DNA from: a virus | Reading direction: 5' to 3' (one strand) | Virus record (IMG/VR): IMGVR_UViG_3300050821_009037 | Location: 1-34,025 of that record | DNA length: 34,025 nt | Part shown: positions 19,517 to 27,489 of the stretch, piece after piece | How the letters are laid out: every line of letters begins with the position of its first letter | Numbering within the stretch: the stretch's first letter is position 1 | Notes under the pieces: model-generated | Told to the model about the DNA's origin: nothing | What the model saw: only the letters and a program-made list of their open reading frames with translations | Database searches by the model: none | Made by a program: the position numbers and the translations under genes

Positions 19517-19561
19517 TTACTTCCGGCGGTGCTTGCGACCGCGACGATGCTTACGCTTCAT
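19517..19561 (-). CDS. Basic micropeptide MKRKHRRGRKHRRK (14 aa)
   Basis: A complete 15-codon frame, start ATG at 19561 and TAA at 19517-19519, preceded by a perfect AGGAGG 8 bases upstream, the strongest ribosome site in this part of the window. Twelve of 14 residues are Lys, Arg or His. It lies after the portal gene in the same operon and just before the terminator. Reminiscent of very basic ribosomal or DNA-condensing peptides; it may neutralise packaged DNA or bind RNA. Expression is unproven. Confidence 0.5.
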   Translation of the reverse strand: MKRKHRRGRKHRRK

Positions 19562-19643
19562 CTGTCAACCCTCCTGGTTAGAGTGGGCGGCACGGCCTCC
19601 GGTGCACACGGCGCCAGCCTAATGTTCCATAATCTAGCACGTC

Positions 19644-21416
19644 TCAGGCGCTGGCGCCATGCCCCTTGCCGTTGGGTTTGGCGCCAGGCTCCGGCATTCC
19701 CATCTTCTGGCGCATCGCGGCGGCCTGCGCGGCCTTCTTCTGCTTGGCGCGGAGCGCGTGGATCAGGTTGTCGCGGTTGGGCGGCGACAGCATCCGGATC
19801 AGGTTCTCCTGATCGAGGGCCTGGGCCTTGAACAGCATGCCGGCGAGTTCTCTCGTATCATCAGCGAACAGCGGCGAGTGCGAGTGGCCGGCGACGCGCA
19901 GATTATACTCCCCCGCCATCTGGGCGTAGAGGAACGGGTCGCCCGGCTTGCCGTCCTCCTTGGGGTCCGGAATGATTGGGTTGTCGTTGTTGCGGGCGTT
20001 GAGCTTGAAGGCGAGCTCGCCCATCCGCACCAGCGGCGCCTCAAGCCGCGTGGCGGCTTTCTTGATCCGGCCCGAGCCGGTGGAGGAGAGTTGCTTGGCG
20101 TGGTCCTTGGACCGCACGCCTGAGGTGCCCTTGCCCTGCAGCACCTCCGTCAGGCCTGAGGCCTCGATGAACAGATTGCCGATCGACATGTAGTCGGCAA
20201 AGATGTCCGGCGGCATTTCCGGATGCAGTTCCTTGATCTGGGCCTGCGGGAGCTGGTCCATCACCCACGTATCGGCGCCGCCGAAGGCCTCCATCTTCTC
20301 GTCGGACAGGCCCATGAAGCCGGATCCGACCCGTGGCGGGTACGCCTGGCGGTCGAGGATGTCGTGGATCTGCTCGAGCCGCTCGTTGCTCCACTCCTGC
20401 AGCGGGATCAGGCTCTCGATGTGGGCTTTTCCCCAGAAATATTCCCCGATGTGGTAGGGCCGCACCTGCACATAGGGGTGCTCCCTGGGGAAGAACGGGT
20501 TGCACGCGGTGTTGTAGAATTTATCCGCGTCCGAGACCTTGGCAATCTTGGCCTTGGCCTTCATCTCGCCGGCGCGCTTGAGCACGTCGATGGTCTTCTT
20601 GGAATCCGAGATGACGATGTCCGGCTCGACGACGAAGAACACCCGATAGTCCGCGCACTCGTCATCCCAGATCGTCAGCTCGTGGAAGGCGCACAGCGGC
20701 CGGTCGACCTTGGCCTGGTAGGTCGGCCGCGCGACATAGGACGGATTGACGTTGCCGGTGATGTTGCCCGAGAGGTTCTCGCCCGAGGTCGAGGCGATGA
20801 TCATGCGGGTGATCAGTTCGGGGAAGGGCGATTCGAACGGCGTGTTGACGACGTCCAGCATGGGGATCTTGTCGGCGAGGCCGGCGCGCTGCAGCCGCTG
20901 CTTCGCATTGTCGTAGTCGATATGGTAGGTGTGCACGAAAGCGGGCTGGCTCTCCAGCTCGGTGATCTCTTCCGAGAACACGCCGAACTTCCACGGCTCG
21001 ATCAGCGTGCAGGTGGCGTCGTCGTGCACGTCCGACCAGCCGATTTTCAGGAACATCGAATCGTAGGTCAGGGCGCCGATGATGGAGTCGCCGAAATAAT
21101 CGAACAGGCCGGCATCGCGGAAATCGTTGTTGAACGAATCCTGCGCGGCCATGTACTGCTTGACCTCCTCATCGCTCGCATTGAGCGGCGCCGAGAGCGC
21201 GAATTGCGCATGATCGGCCGAGTAGAGGAACGACGCGACGAGATCGAGGTGCGACTCGATGCGGTTGTAGATCGTCTCCTGATCGCCGGCGGTGCCGAAC
21301 AGCCAGAACTGCTTGCGGCGATCGTAGAGATCCTTGCGATCCTTCTTGGAGTTCAGGCAGATGTCGAGAACCCAGCGCAGAAATTCCGGTTGCTTGGCGC
21401 CCTCGGGGATGATCAT
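19644..21416 (-). CDS. Portal protein
   Basis: 590 aa from the ATG at 21416 (ATGA overlap with the zinc-ribbon gene). Forms the dodecameric vertex through which DNA enters. Portal-type features are an N-terminal W-L-F-G-T-A-G-D-Q-E...I-E-S-H-L-D-L-V-A region, a central domain with many aromatic/Asp residues, the wing/stem helices with P-L-Q-E-W-S-N-E-R-L-E-Q-I-H-D, and a C-terminal A-S-G-L-T-E-V-L-Q-G-K-G-T-S-G-V-R-S-K-D-H-A block, ending in a Lys/Gly tail. Longer starts would fall in the overlapping gene. It is on the opposite strand from terL and the capsid, which is unusual. Family identified by overall pattern and place. Confidence 0.82.
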   Translation of the reverse strand: MIIPEGAKQPEFLRWVLDICLNSKKDRKDLYDRRKQFWLFGTAGDQETIYNRIESHLDLVASFLYSADHAQFALSAPLNASDEEVKQYMAAQDSFNNDFRDAGLFDYFGDSIIGALTYDSMFLKIGWSDVHDDATCTLIEPWKFGVFSEEITELESQPAFVHTYHIDYDNAKQRLQRAGLADKIPMLDVVNTPFESPFPELITRMIIASTSGENLSGNITGNVNPSYVARPTYQAKVDRPLCAFHELTIWDDECADYRVFFVVEPDIVISDSKKTIDVLKRAGEMKAKAKIAKVSDADKFYNTACNPFFPREHPYVQVRPYHIGEYFWGKAHIESLIPLQEWSNERLEQIHDILDRQAYPPRVGSGFMGLSDEKMEAFGGADTWVMDQLPQAQIKELHPEMPPDIFADYMSIGNLFIEASGLTEVLQGKGTSGVRSKDHAKQLSSTGSGRIKKAATRLEAPLVRMGELAFKLNARNNDNPIIPDPKEDGKPGDPFLYAQMAGEYNLRVAGHSHSPLFADDTRELAGMLFKAQALDQENLIRMLSPPNRDNLIHALRAKQKKAAQAAAMRQKMGMPEPGAKPNGKGHGASA

Positions 21417-21874
21417 GCCTTGTGCACGCCTTCGATCGCGGTGTTGGAGCGCACGCCGGGGAATGATCCGTTGGGCGCGAGCCGCTCGCCGAGCTTGGCG
21501 CCGACCTTGAAGTCGACCTTGTTGGCGGTGGGCACGCACTGCGCGCCGACGGCCGGATTGATCGCCGCGGAGAAGCCGCCCTTGAAGGTGTGCACCGGCC
21601 CGCCGTTCGCCGGCTGTGCCTCTGGCAGCCGCACCTTCTTCGCCGCCTGGCCCTCCTGAGCGCTGTTCATGTCGGTCATCTTGAAGATGTCCGCGAGCGC
21701 GCGGAGCTCCTTCTCCGCGCCCTTGGCCGCGCCGCCGATGTGGCCGCCGGCGGGACGCCAACTGACGCGCACGCAGCCGCATTTGGGGCAGGCCGGGTTG
21801 GGTTCGTAGGAATCGAACCACTCCGAGCAGCGGGAATTTTCGCAGATCCACGACCGGATGATCATGGCGGTCAT
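21413..21874 (-). CDS. Zinc-ribbon protein upstream of portal (153 aa)
   Basis: N-terminal zinc ribbon: C-E-N-S-R-C (residues 11-16) and C-P-K-C-G-C near 29-34. A Gly/Ala-rich linker follows, then helical and basic segments. First gene of the inverted portal operon; its end overlaps the portal start. An alternative ATG three codons in is possible; no clear Shine-Dalgarno is seen. May be a head-assembly or DNA-binding accessory; unknown. Confidence 0.6.
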   Translation of the reverse strand: MTAMIIRSWICENSRCSEWFDSYEPNPACPKCGCVRVSWRPAGGHIGGAAKGAEKELRALADIFKMTDMNSAQEGQAAKKVRLPEAQPANGGPVHTFKGGFSAAINPAVGAQCVPTANKVDFKVGAKLGERLAPNGSFPGVRSNTAIEGVHKA

Positions 21875-21920
21875 TTAAGGCAGGATAGGCTATGTTGGCA
21901 ATATGTGGTTTTTCAGACAG

Positions 21921-21950
21921 TTGACGGAAGTACTTAAAGCAGCGTATTAA
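21921..21950 (+). promoter_or_regulatory. Virion operon promoter
   Basis: TTGACG (21921-21926), 18-base spacer, TATTAA (21945-21950). Transcription should begin about 7 bases on, within three bases of the ATG at 21960, so the first gene is probably leaderless; no ribosome site lies between. The same 18-base spacing as P_L and P_R. Confidence 0.6.
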
Positions 21951-21959
21951 GTTCCCCCC

Positions 21960-22379
21960 ATGGATGCACCCGCCTCACCGCTTGCGCCGCCCCCCGAATC
22001 TCCGGGCGGTGCGTCCTTGCCGAAGTCGCCTGTCGGCGGGCCGGCCGGTCCCGGGGGCTCCCCGATGCTCTCGCCCGGCGGCGGCGCCGGCAACAAGGCG
22101 GCCGCCGTCCAGCAGGTCAAGGCGGTGATGCCCGCGATCATGATGGCGATGATGGCCTTTGAGGCCGGCTCCAAGGAGCAGCAGGCCCTGAACCGCGCCC
22201 TCTCCGCACTCGGCCCGATCTTCGGCAAGGCAGAAGCGACCAACATGGTCCCGGCGGCCCTGGCCACGATGGCGCAAGCCAACAAACAGGGCCCGATGAG
22301 CGCGGCACCGCCGCCCGGCCTCGTCTCGAACAATTCGCCCCCGCCCGGCATGGGCGGCTCCCCAGGAGAAGCAGCATGA
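21960..22379 (+). CDS. Pro/Gly-rich protein, first of the virion operon (139 aa)
   Basis: Not recognised. Pro/Gly/Ala-rich N-terminus (about 1-45) and C-terminus, with a Met/Ala-rich helical middle (V-K-A-V-M-P-A-I-M-M-A-M-M-A-F-E-A, residues 53-69). No signal peptide. Sits just before the scaffold and capsid, so it may be a minor head protein. Begins at the ATG right after a predicted promoter. Confidence 0.65.
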   Translation: MDAPASPLAPPPESPGGASLPKSPVGGPAGPGGSPMLSPGGGAGNKAAAVQQVKAVMPAIMMAMMAFEAGSKEQQALNRALSALGPIFGKAEATNMVPAALATMAQANKQGPMSAAPPPGLVSNNSPPPGMGGSPGEAA

Positions 22380-22588
22380 CCGAGTACCTTCGCCCCAAGG
22401 TGCGTGTTGGCAATCTGTCGACCCGCCGCATGGAAGACGGCCAGTTCCGCAACCCGCCGACCTACACCGCCCTCGGCGGCTTCACCTCCGAGCAGAAGCT
22501 GACCGGCCCGAGCGGCCACCGCTACAAGACCGGAGCGCCGACGCTCGAGCGCGGTGGCCCGACCGCGGTGAAGGGCAAGCCGATCTGA
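22376..22588 (+). CDS. Small virion-operon protein (70 aa)
   Basis: Not recognised. ATGA overlap at 22376. Arg/Thr/Gly-rich, largely without hydrophobic core, ending K-P-I. TGATG overlaps the next gene. Confidence 0.6.
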   Translation: MTEYLRPKVRVGNLSTRRMEDGQFRNPPTYTALGGFTSEQKLTGPSGHRYKTGAPTLERGGPTAVKGKPI

Positions 22589-22713
22589 TGAATATACAGA
22601 TCCGAAAGCATCCGCGAAACCCATGGCCCGGTGCGTGGTTTTTGAAATTCGGGCGGTCGCTGACCGTTCGGATTTCGCCATTCGGATCGGTCTGGGCCAT
22701 GGTGCAATGGTGA
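22588..22713 (+). CDS. Trp-rich microprotein (41 aa)
   Basis: ATG at 22588 overlaps the upstream TGA. The product is basic and aromatic (five Trp, several Arg/Lys: R-K-H-P-R-N-P-W-P-G, then W-A-M-V-Q-W at the end) with a moderately hydrophobic centre. Five bases separate its stop from the scaffold-like ATG. Function unknown. Confidence 0.5.
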   Translation: MNIQIRKHPRNPWPGAWFLKFGRSLTVRISPFGSVWAMVQW

Positions 22714-22717
22714 ACCC

Positions 22718-23281
22718 ATGACCGACACCTTCCAGAACTTTCGCACCCGCCGCGGCCTCGACCGCGACACCGCCGCCGATCTCGCCGACCTGTTTCACGA
22801 GCTCAGCCACAATCCCGAGACGCGCGGCCAGGTCGGCAAGCTGGTGAAGAAGCTGAAGCCGAACACCCCGCACGCCGAGGCATTCCGCGACGTCGAGATC
22901 GAGGACCGCTTTGAGTCCTTCCGCGCCGAGCAGGAGGCCAAGGAGCTGAAGCGCCAGCAGGACGACATGCTGGCCCGCATGAACTCCGCGCGCGCCCGCC
23001 TGCTCACCGGCGACGAGGACGGCGGCGGCCGCAGATATTCCGAAGACGACGTCAAGGCGATCGAATCGCTGATGCAGAAGAAGGGCATCACCGATTACGA
23101 GGACGGCGCGACGCTCTATGCCGCGACGCTGCCGCCGGTCGACCCGCAGCCGCACGAGATCACCCCGCAGCACGGCTCCACCTGGGAATTTCCGAGTTGG
23201 GCCGAGTTCGGGCCCGACCCGATCAAGGCGTCGCGCAACGAAGCCCACAAGGCCATCACCGAGTTGATGCGCAAACGATAG
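22718..23281 (+). CDS. Putative scaffolding protein (187 aa)
   Basis: A charged, helical, coiled-coil-rich protein (residues 60-130: E-I-E-D-R-F-E-S-F-R-A-E-Q-E-A-K-E-L) directly before the capsid gene, the usual place and type of a head scaffold. Lys/Arg-rich C-terminal helix (N-E-A-H-K-A-I-T-E-L-M-R-K-R) could bind capsid. Assignment rests on position and composition. Confidence 0.6.
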   Translation: MTDTFQNFRTRRGLDRDTAADLADLFHELSHNPETRGQVGKLVKKLKPNTPHAEAFRDVEIEDRFESFRAEQEAKELKRQQDDMLARMNSARARLLTGDEDGGGRRYSEDDVKAIESLMQKKGITDYEDGATLYAATLPPVDPQPHEITPQHGSTWEFPSWAEFGPDPIKASRNEAHKAITELMRKR

Positions 23282-23296
23282 AAGGATCAATAGGTT

Positions 23297-24307
23297 ATGC
23301 CGCAATTTGGCCAGGGCGTAATTCCCGCTAGTGGTGCCATAGCCTCCGAACTTTCTTCGGTTGTGCGCCGCGCCTTCATGCCTCGCGTGTACGTCCAGCT
23401 CTGGAAATCGGCGCCCCTGATGGCGGCTCTGCTGTCCAGCGCGCAGGTCGCCTCCGGCGGTCTGTCGCCGATCACCGCGCCGCTGCAGGGCGCCCCGATG
23501 GTGAGCGGGCAGTGGGTCGACTACTCCGGCTCGTTCCAGCAGCCCGGCGTGCAGCCCGGCATCCAGAACGCCGAGTTCAACCTCAAGGCCTTTGTCTCAA
23601 CCATCCCGTTCCTGGGTATGGAAGGCCTGGTCCAGCTCGATTACTCGGTCGTGCCGCTGATCGAAGCGCGCATGAACGACTCGACCAACGTCACGATCGA
23701 CACCTTTGCGACCTCGCTGTTCAACAACGTCGCCAACCAGCAGCAGCTGATCGGCCTCCCGGCCGCGATCGATGACGGCACCTTCGCGGTGTCCTACGGC
23801 GGCGTGTCGCGCACCGCCAACGCGTTCTGGAAATCGACCTACGTGCACGGCGCCGGCAACGTGACGCCGACCCGCAACCTGATGCTGCAGTTCATCTCGC
23901 AGGTGTCCAAGACCACGGGCGAGATGCCGACCATCGGCATCATGGGTTTTGGCACATGGACGCTCCTGGCGCAGGATTTCACCTCCCAGGAGCGCTACAA
24001 CATCACCCCCGGCAACGCGTTTGGCGCCGACAGGAAGGTGGAATCGCTATTCCGCGCGCTCGATGTCGCGGGCGTGCCGTTCTACGCCGATCCGTACTGC
24101 CCCGAGGGCGTGCTGTACCTGATCAACACCAATTACCTATCGCTGTTCCTGCACGAGCGGGCGGCGTTCTCCTTCACCGGCTTCGAATCCACGCTGCCGA
24201 ACAACCAGCTTGGTTACATCGGCGCGATTCTGAGCCTGCTTGAACTCGTCGACGTCAAATGCAAGGCGCACGGCAAGTTTGACGGTCTTGCGTTCCTGAA
24301 CATCTGA
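23297..24307 (+). CDS. Major capsid protein
   Basis: 336 aa. N-terminal arm with A-S-E-L-S-S-V-V-R-R-A-F, then the HK97-like fold pattern: a P-domain region with I-P-F-L-G-M-E-G-L-V-Q-L-D-Y, a long helix (N-V-T-I-D-T-F-A-T-S-L-F-N-N), A-domain beta elements, and C-terminal strands (L-Y-L-I-N-T-N-Y-L-S-L-F). Length and position after a scaffold-like gene fit. Identified by place and pattern, since capsid sequences vary. Confidence 0.75.
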   Translation: MPQFGQGVIPASGAIASELSSVVRRAFMPRVYVQLWKSAPLMAALLSSAQVASGGLSPITAPLQGAPMVSGQWVDYSGSFQQPGVQPGIQNAEFNLKAFVSTIPFLGMEGLVQLDYSVVPLIEARMNDSTNVTIDTFATSLFNNVANQQQLIGLPAAIDDGTFAVSYGGVSRTANAFWKSTYVHGAGNVTPTRNLMLQFISQVSKTTGEMPTIGIMGFGTWTLLAQDFTSQERYNITPGNAFGADRKVESLFRALDVAGVPFYADPYCPEGVLYLINTNYLSLFLHERAAFSFTGFESTLPNNQLGYIGAILSLLELVDVKCKAHGKFDGLAFLNI

Positions 24308-24316
24308 GGATCACCC

Positions 24317-25216
24317 ATGCCCCAAATGCGCGGTGCATTTCCCTTTCCCTACGCCCAGGTTGCCGAGGGCGGCGGTGTCATCACGCTAGGCTCCGGCGGC
24401 GTGTGGTATCCCCCGCCCGGTGAATGGCTGCTGCAGACATCGGCCAATATATGCGTGCAGTGGTGGGACCCGATCGCCAACACCTGGCGCAATCAGGTCA
24501 GCAACAGCAACACCGGCGACTATTTCCCGACGGACGGCTACAACGTCCGCCTGTACAATATGACGGGCACGATCCTGTCGGCCCCGATCACCGCGGCGGG
24601 CTCGGGCGGCGTCAACGGCATTGGTTTTGCGGCCACCGGCGCCGCGATCGCGTTCTCCGCCGCGCCCGCCGGTGGCATCACCGCAACGGGCTATGTGATT
24701 GTCGGCGGCTCGGTTGCCGCGCCGACCATTACGCAGGCCGGTTCCGGCTTCCTGATGCCTCCGGTCGTCGTGATCGATGCCCCGCCGATTGGCGGCATCC
24801 AGGCCACCGCCACCGCCGCGCTGACCGCGGGCGGCGGCATCGCCTCGATCACGATGTCGAACGTCGGCGCCGGCTATGCGACCACACCGAACTTCTACCT
24901 GATCCCGCAGACGGCCTACTACCAGGGCGCGCCGTCCGGCGGCGTCGCCGCGGCTCCGATCCCGCCTCCCGGCCTGGTCTTCCCGGCCAATGCCGTTCCC
25001 GGCAACCAGAACACCTCGCCGGTCGGCGCGCAGCTCACGCCCGTTGCCCTCACCGGCTCCGGCACGGTGACCGGCTTGGTCATGATCAACAACGGCACGA
25101 CCTACACCGGCACGCCGACCGCGACCATCACCGGCGTCGGTGCCGCCACCTCGACGCTCGCTGCCGTGACGGCTGCTGCCGTCGCATCCGCATTCGTGCA
25201 ACCGCGCGTGCAGTAA
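24317..25216 (+). CDS. Virion protein with GxGY repeats (299 aa)
   Basis: N-terminal about 95 residues (G-S-G-G-V-W-Y-P-P-P-G, aromatic beta) followed by Gly/Ala/Thr-rich repeats of the form A-G-S-G-F...P-P-V-V-V-I and V-G-A-G-Y...P. Similar repeats occur in the proteins at 26542 and 27888. Probably a capsid decoration or head fibre with beta repeats. GAGGATC upstream of the ATG. Confidence 0.6.
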   Translation: MPQMRGAFPFPYAQVAEGGGVITLGSGGVWYPPPGEWLLQTSANICVQWWDPIANTWRNQVSNSNTGDYFPTDGYNVRLYNMTGTILSAPITAAGSGGVNGIGFAATGAAIAFSAAPAGGITATGYVIVGGSVAAPTITQAGSGFLMPPVVVIDAPPIGGIQATATAALTAGGGIASITMSNVGAGYATTPNFYLIPQTAYYQGAPSGGVAAAPIPPPGLVFPANAVPGNQNTSPVGAQLTPVALTGSGTVTGLVMINNGTTYTGTPTATITGVGAATSTLAAVTAAAVASAFVQPRVQ

Positions 25217-25227
25217 GGAACTCCGTC

Positions 25228-25470
25228 ATGGCTCCTCCGAAAACGAAATTGGAAGCGTCCCACACGATCATATCGCTGACCATGCTGGCGACCGGCCGCC
25301 TGATCCTGGCGACGGAAAAGCGGATGTACGAGCTCGTCAACAACGTCTGGACGCCGATGATCTTCGCCGACGACGAGCCGGAGCCGGAGCCGGAGCCGAC
25401 GTCCTCGACGCCCGCACCGGCACCGGAACCTGCGCCGTTCAGTGAGCCCGCCACGGAGGTCAAGCCATGA
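25228..25470 (+). CDS. Small virion-operon protein (80 aa)
   Basis: A compact N-terminal part (about 1-45, I-I-S-L-T-M-L-A-T-G-R-L-I-L-A) with helices, then a Pro/Glu-rich disordered tail (E-P-E-P-E-P-E-P). AAGGA 9 bases before the ATG. Not recognised. Confidence 0.6.
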   Translation: MAPPKTKLEASHTIISLTMLATGRLILATEKRMYELVNNVWTPMIFADDEPEPEPEPTSSTPAPAPEPAPFSEPATEVKP

Positions 25471-25826
25471 TCCGGCGGCTTGCACTCGCCGCGCTGGCAT
25501 CGTGCGCGCTTTCCGGCGCGGCGCTGGCGCAGAGCACCGTTCTCAGCCCGGTCACGAACACGTTTACGCAGACGACGACCGCGACGCTGGCCGCCATCCC
25601 GTCCAACCCTTCGCGCAAGCAGATCCAGATTTGCGGTCAGACCGCGACCAACACGTTGAACGTGACGTTCGGAACCATCGTCACCCCGACGTCGACGCTC
25701 GGAACATCCATTGCCGCGCAGTCGTGCACGCTGTTCACGCCTCCCGCCGGCAGCTATCTCGGGTCGCAGATCAATCTCATCGCCGTCACGGGAAGCGTCG
25801 TGGTTCTGTACACCGAGTATTTCTGA
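25467..25826 (+). CDS. Exported protein with signal peptide (119 aa)
   Basis: N-terminal M-I-R-R-L-A-L-A-A-L-A-S-C-A-L-S-G-A-A-L-A is a Sec signal peptide with the cleavage site A-L-A/Q at 21. A lipobox-like L-A-S-C at 10-13 is less likely because it is early. The mature part is Thr/Val-rich beta with two Cys that could pair. An exported protein inside a capsid gene cluster is unusual; it may act at the cell envelope, be a lysogenic-conversion factor, or be a virion protein. ATGA overlap with the upstream gene. Confidence 0.65.
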   Translation: MIRRLALAALASCALSGAALAQSTVLSPVTNTFTQTTTATLAAIPSNPSRKQIQICGQTATNTLNVTFGTIVTPTSTLGTSIAAQSCTLFTPPAGSYLGSQINLIAVTGSVVVLYTEYF

Positions 25827-25837
25827 GAGGTCCAGCC

Positions 25838-26047
25838 ATGGGCTACCGCTACGAGACCGAGGACCGCATCCTGGGCGGATCGATGGAGAGCCGGCTTGTC
25901 CCCAAGATCGCGCAGACCGGCCTGAACCAGAAGATCGGCGGCAGCATGCCGCAGCCGCTGGTGCACTGCAACGACAAGGCGGTGCCTGATCAGCAGGGCG
26001 GCCGCCGCGCGCGCGTCGGCCTGCCGAAAAAGCTTGAGGGGTACTGA
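25838..26047 (+). CDS. Small virion-operon protein (69 aa)
   Basis: Not recognised. Charged, with Gly turns, basic C-terminus ending K-K-L-E-G-Y. Follows the exported protein with GAGAGG upstream. Confidence 0.6.
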   Translation: MGYRYETEDRILGGSMESRLVPKIAQTGLNQKIGGSMPQPLVHCNDKAVPDQQGGRRARVGLPKKLEGY

Positions 26048-26052
26048 TTGTC

Positions 26053-26529
26053 ATGGAACCGCACGAGATCACCGCACCGGGCGTTCGTCTGCACTACGTG
26101 CGAGTTACCAATCGCGGTGACGTGCCCTTCACCGATCGGCATGACGGTGTGCCAGTGTCGATCCCCCCCGGAAAGTCGGACAACTTTCCCCTCGACATGG
26201 CCGCGCATTTCTTCGGCGACGTCACCGACCCGCAAGCCATGTTCCGTCACGTCTGCCGCCGGCAGGGCTGGAACACGCCGGCGCACCTGAAGCCGTCCGA
26301 GGACGTGCCCGGCAAGACTCTGGCCGAGGTGCTGTTCTCCAAGCTCGAGATCAAGCCGGTCGTCTACAAGATGGTTGAGGAAAAGCCTGACCTCGAGCAG
26401 CCGATCCCGGCTGATCCGCCCCCGCCGCCCATCAAGGCGGTGCCCGCGGCCGCTCCCGTCGTCTCCGAAAAGGAGCAGGACGAGGATGACGACGAGGACG
26501 ATCTCCCCGTGCGACGCCGCAAGGGCTGA
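26053..26529 (+). CDS. Virion-operon protein with acidic tail (158 aa)
   Basis: A beta-rich N-terminal domain (V-R-L-H-Y-V-R-V-T-N-R-G-D-V-P-F-T-D, about 11-28), a helical middle, then a Pro-rich segment and a very acidic stretch (E-D-D-D-E-D-D) ending R-R-R-K-G. The tail resembles disordered segments of head accessory proteins. Not recognised by name. Confidence 0.6.
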   Translation: MEPHEITAPGVRLHYVRVTNRGDVPFTDRHDGVPVSIPPGKSDNFPLDMAAHFFGDVTDPQAMFRHVCRRQGWNTPAHLKPSEDVPGKTLAEVLFSKLEIKPVVYKMVEEKPDLEQPIPADPPPPPIKAVPAAAPVVSEKEQDEDDDEDDLPVRRRKG

Positions 26530-26541
26530 GGTGGGTGATGG

Positions 26542-27486
26542 ATGCTGCTGTCCGATTACACCACGCAAGTCCAGTTTCTGATCCATGATCAGACCAACGC
26601 GGATTTCTCCCAGGCCGAGCTGACCAACGCCATCAACGACGCCCGCGAGGCGGTGGCGCTGGATTTTCACTGTGTGAGAAAGCTCTATATCTCGCCGCCG
26701 TTCAACGCCCCCTTCTCGTCTCTCTATAGTCCGGTCTCCGTCATCCAGAACGTCGAGGCCTATCCGCTTAAATCGGCCAACGGCACCAACTCGCAGATCG
26801 TCGGCGCCAACATCACGGCGGGCGGCACAGGCTACACGTCGATCCCAACGGTGACCTTTGCGGCCGGGCCCGCTGGCAGCGTGCTTGCGACCGGGGTTGC
26901 CGTCGTCACGTCAGGCGTGGTGACCGGCGTCAATATGACGGCATGGGGACAGGGCTACACGGCCGGCACGCTTCCCTCCGTCACGATCTCCGGCGGCGGT
27001 GGCAGCGGCGCGACGGCAACGGCGGTTGCGTTTAACAACGTTATCACCGTCGTTTCGATTTCGTACATCTGGAACAACCAGCGCTACATGCTTCGTTATC
27101 GCGGCTTCACGCTGTTTCAGGCCTACATGCGCTCGCTGCTGACCTTCAATCAGCGCGCTATGATCTGGACCATCCACGAGCAGACCGGCACCGTGTTGAT
27201 TCAGCCGCCGCCCGATCAGCCCTATACCTCTGAGTGGGACGTGATCGCGCTGCCGCTGCCGCTGGTTAATCCGACCGACGTAGATACCGACATCAATGCG
27301 CCCTACACGCGGGCCGTACAGTATTGGGCGGCGATGCTCTGCCTCAACAAGCTGCAGAACTTTGAGCAGGCCGATCACTACTTCAAGCTCTACTCCGCGC
27401 GCGTGCCCAAGATCATCGTCGGCGCTGGGGAAACTCGCATTCCAAATGTCTACCACAGGACATTCCAGAGACGCGTGTCGAGGTGA
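26542..27486 (+). CDS. Tail-neck (gp4-like adaptor) protein with inserted repeat
   Basis: 314 aa. The N-terminal D-Y-T-T-Q-V-Q-F-L-I-H-D and C-terminal part (W-N-N-Q-R-Y-M-L-R-Y-R-G-F-T-L-F-Q-A-Y, then Y-W-A-A-M-L-C-L-N-K-L) resemble podovirus gp4-type adaptors that join the portal to the tail. Residues about 92-170 form an inserted block of G-G-T-G-Y-T-S-I-P-T-V-T-F type repeats that also occur in two other virion proteins. Position after head genes and before the gp10-like gene fits. Confidence 0.6.
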   Translation: MLLSDYTTQVQFLIHDQTNADFSQAELTNAINDAREAVALDFHCVRKLYISPPFNAPFSSLYSPVSVIQNVEAYPLKSANGTNSQIVGANITAGGTGYTSIPTVTFAAGPAGSVLATGVAVVTSGVVTGVNMTAWGQGYTAGTLPSVTISGGGGSGATATAVAFNNVITVVSISYIWNNQRYMLRYRGFTLFQAYMRSLLTFNQRAMIWTIHEQTGTVLIQPPPDQPYTSEWDVIALPLPLVNPTDVDTDINAPYTRAVQYWAAMLCLNKLQNFEQADHYFKLYSARVPKIIVGAGETRIPNVYHRTFQRRVSR

Positions 27487-27489
27487 GAC

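Noticed and set aside
20223-21659. Long plus-strand open frame (478 codons) opposite the portal gene
   Set aside because: It is antisense to a protein with clear portal features, has no ribosome site, and its product is a low-complexity Arg/Leu/Val/Gly-rich shadow typical of high-GC DNA.
21947-23305. Long minus-strand frame (452 codons) opposite the scaffold region
   Set aside because: Antisense to four coupled plus-strand genes and of shadow-like composition.
24424-25227. Alternative frame within the GxGY-repeat gene
   Set aside because: Arg/His-rich shadow of the repeat-coding frame; only its last part, from 25228, is a real gene.
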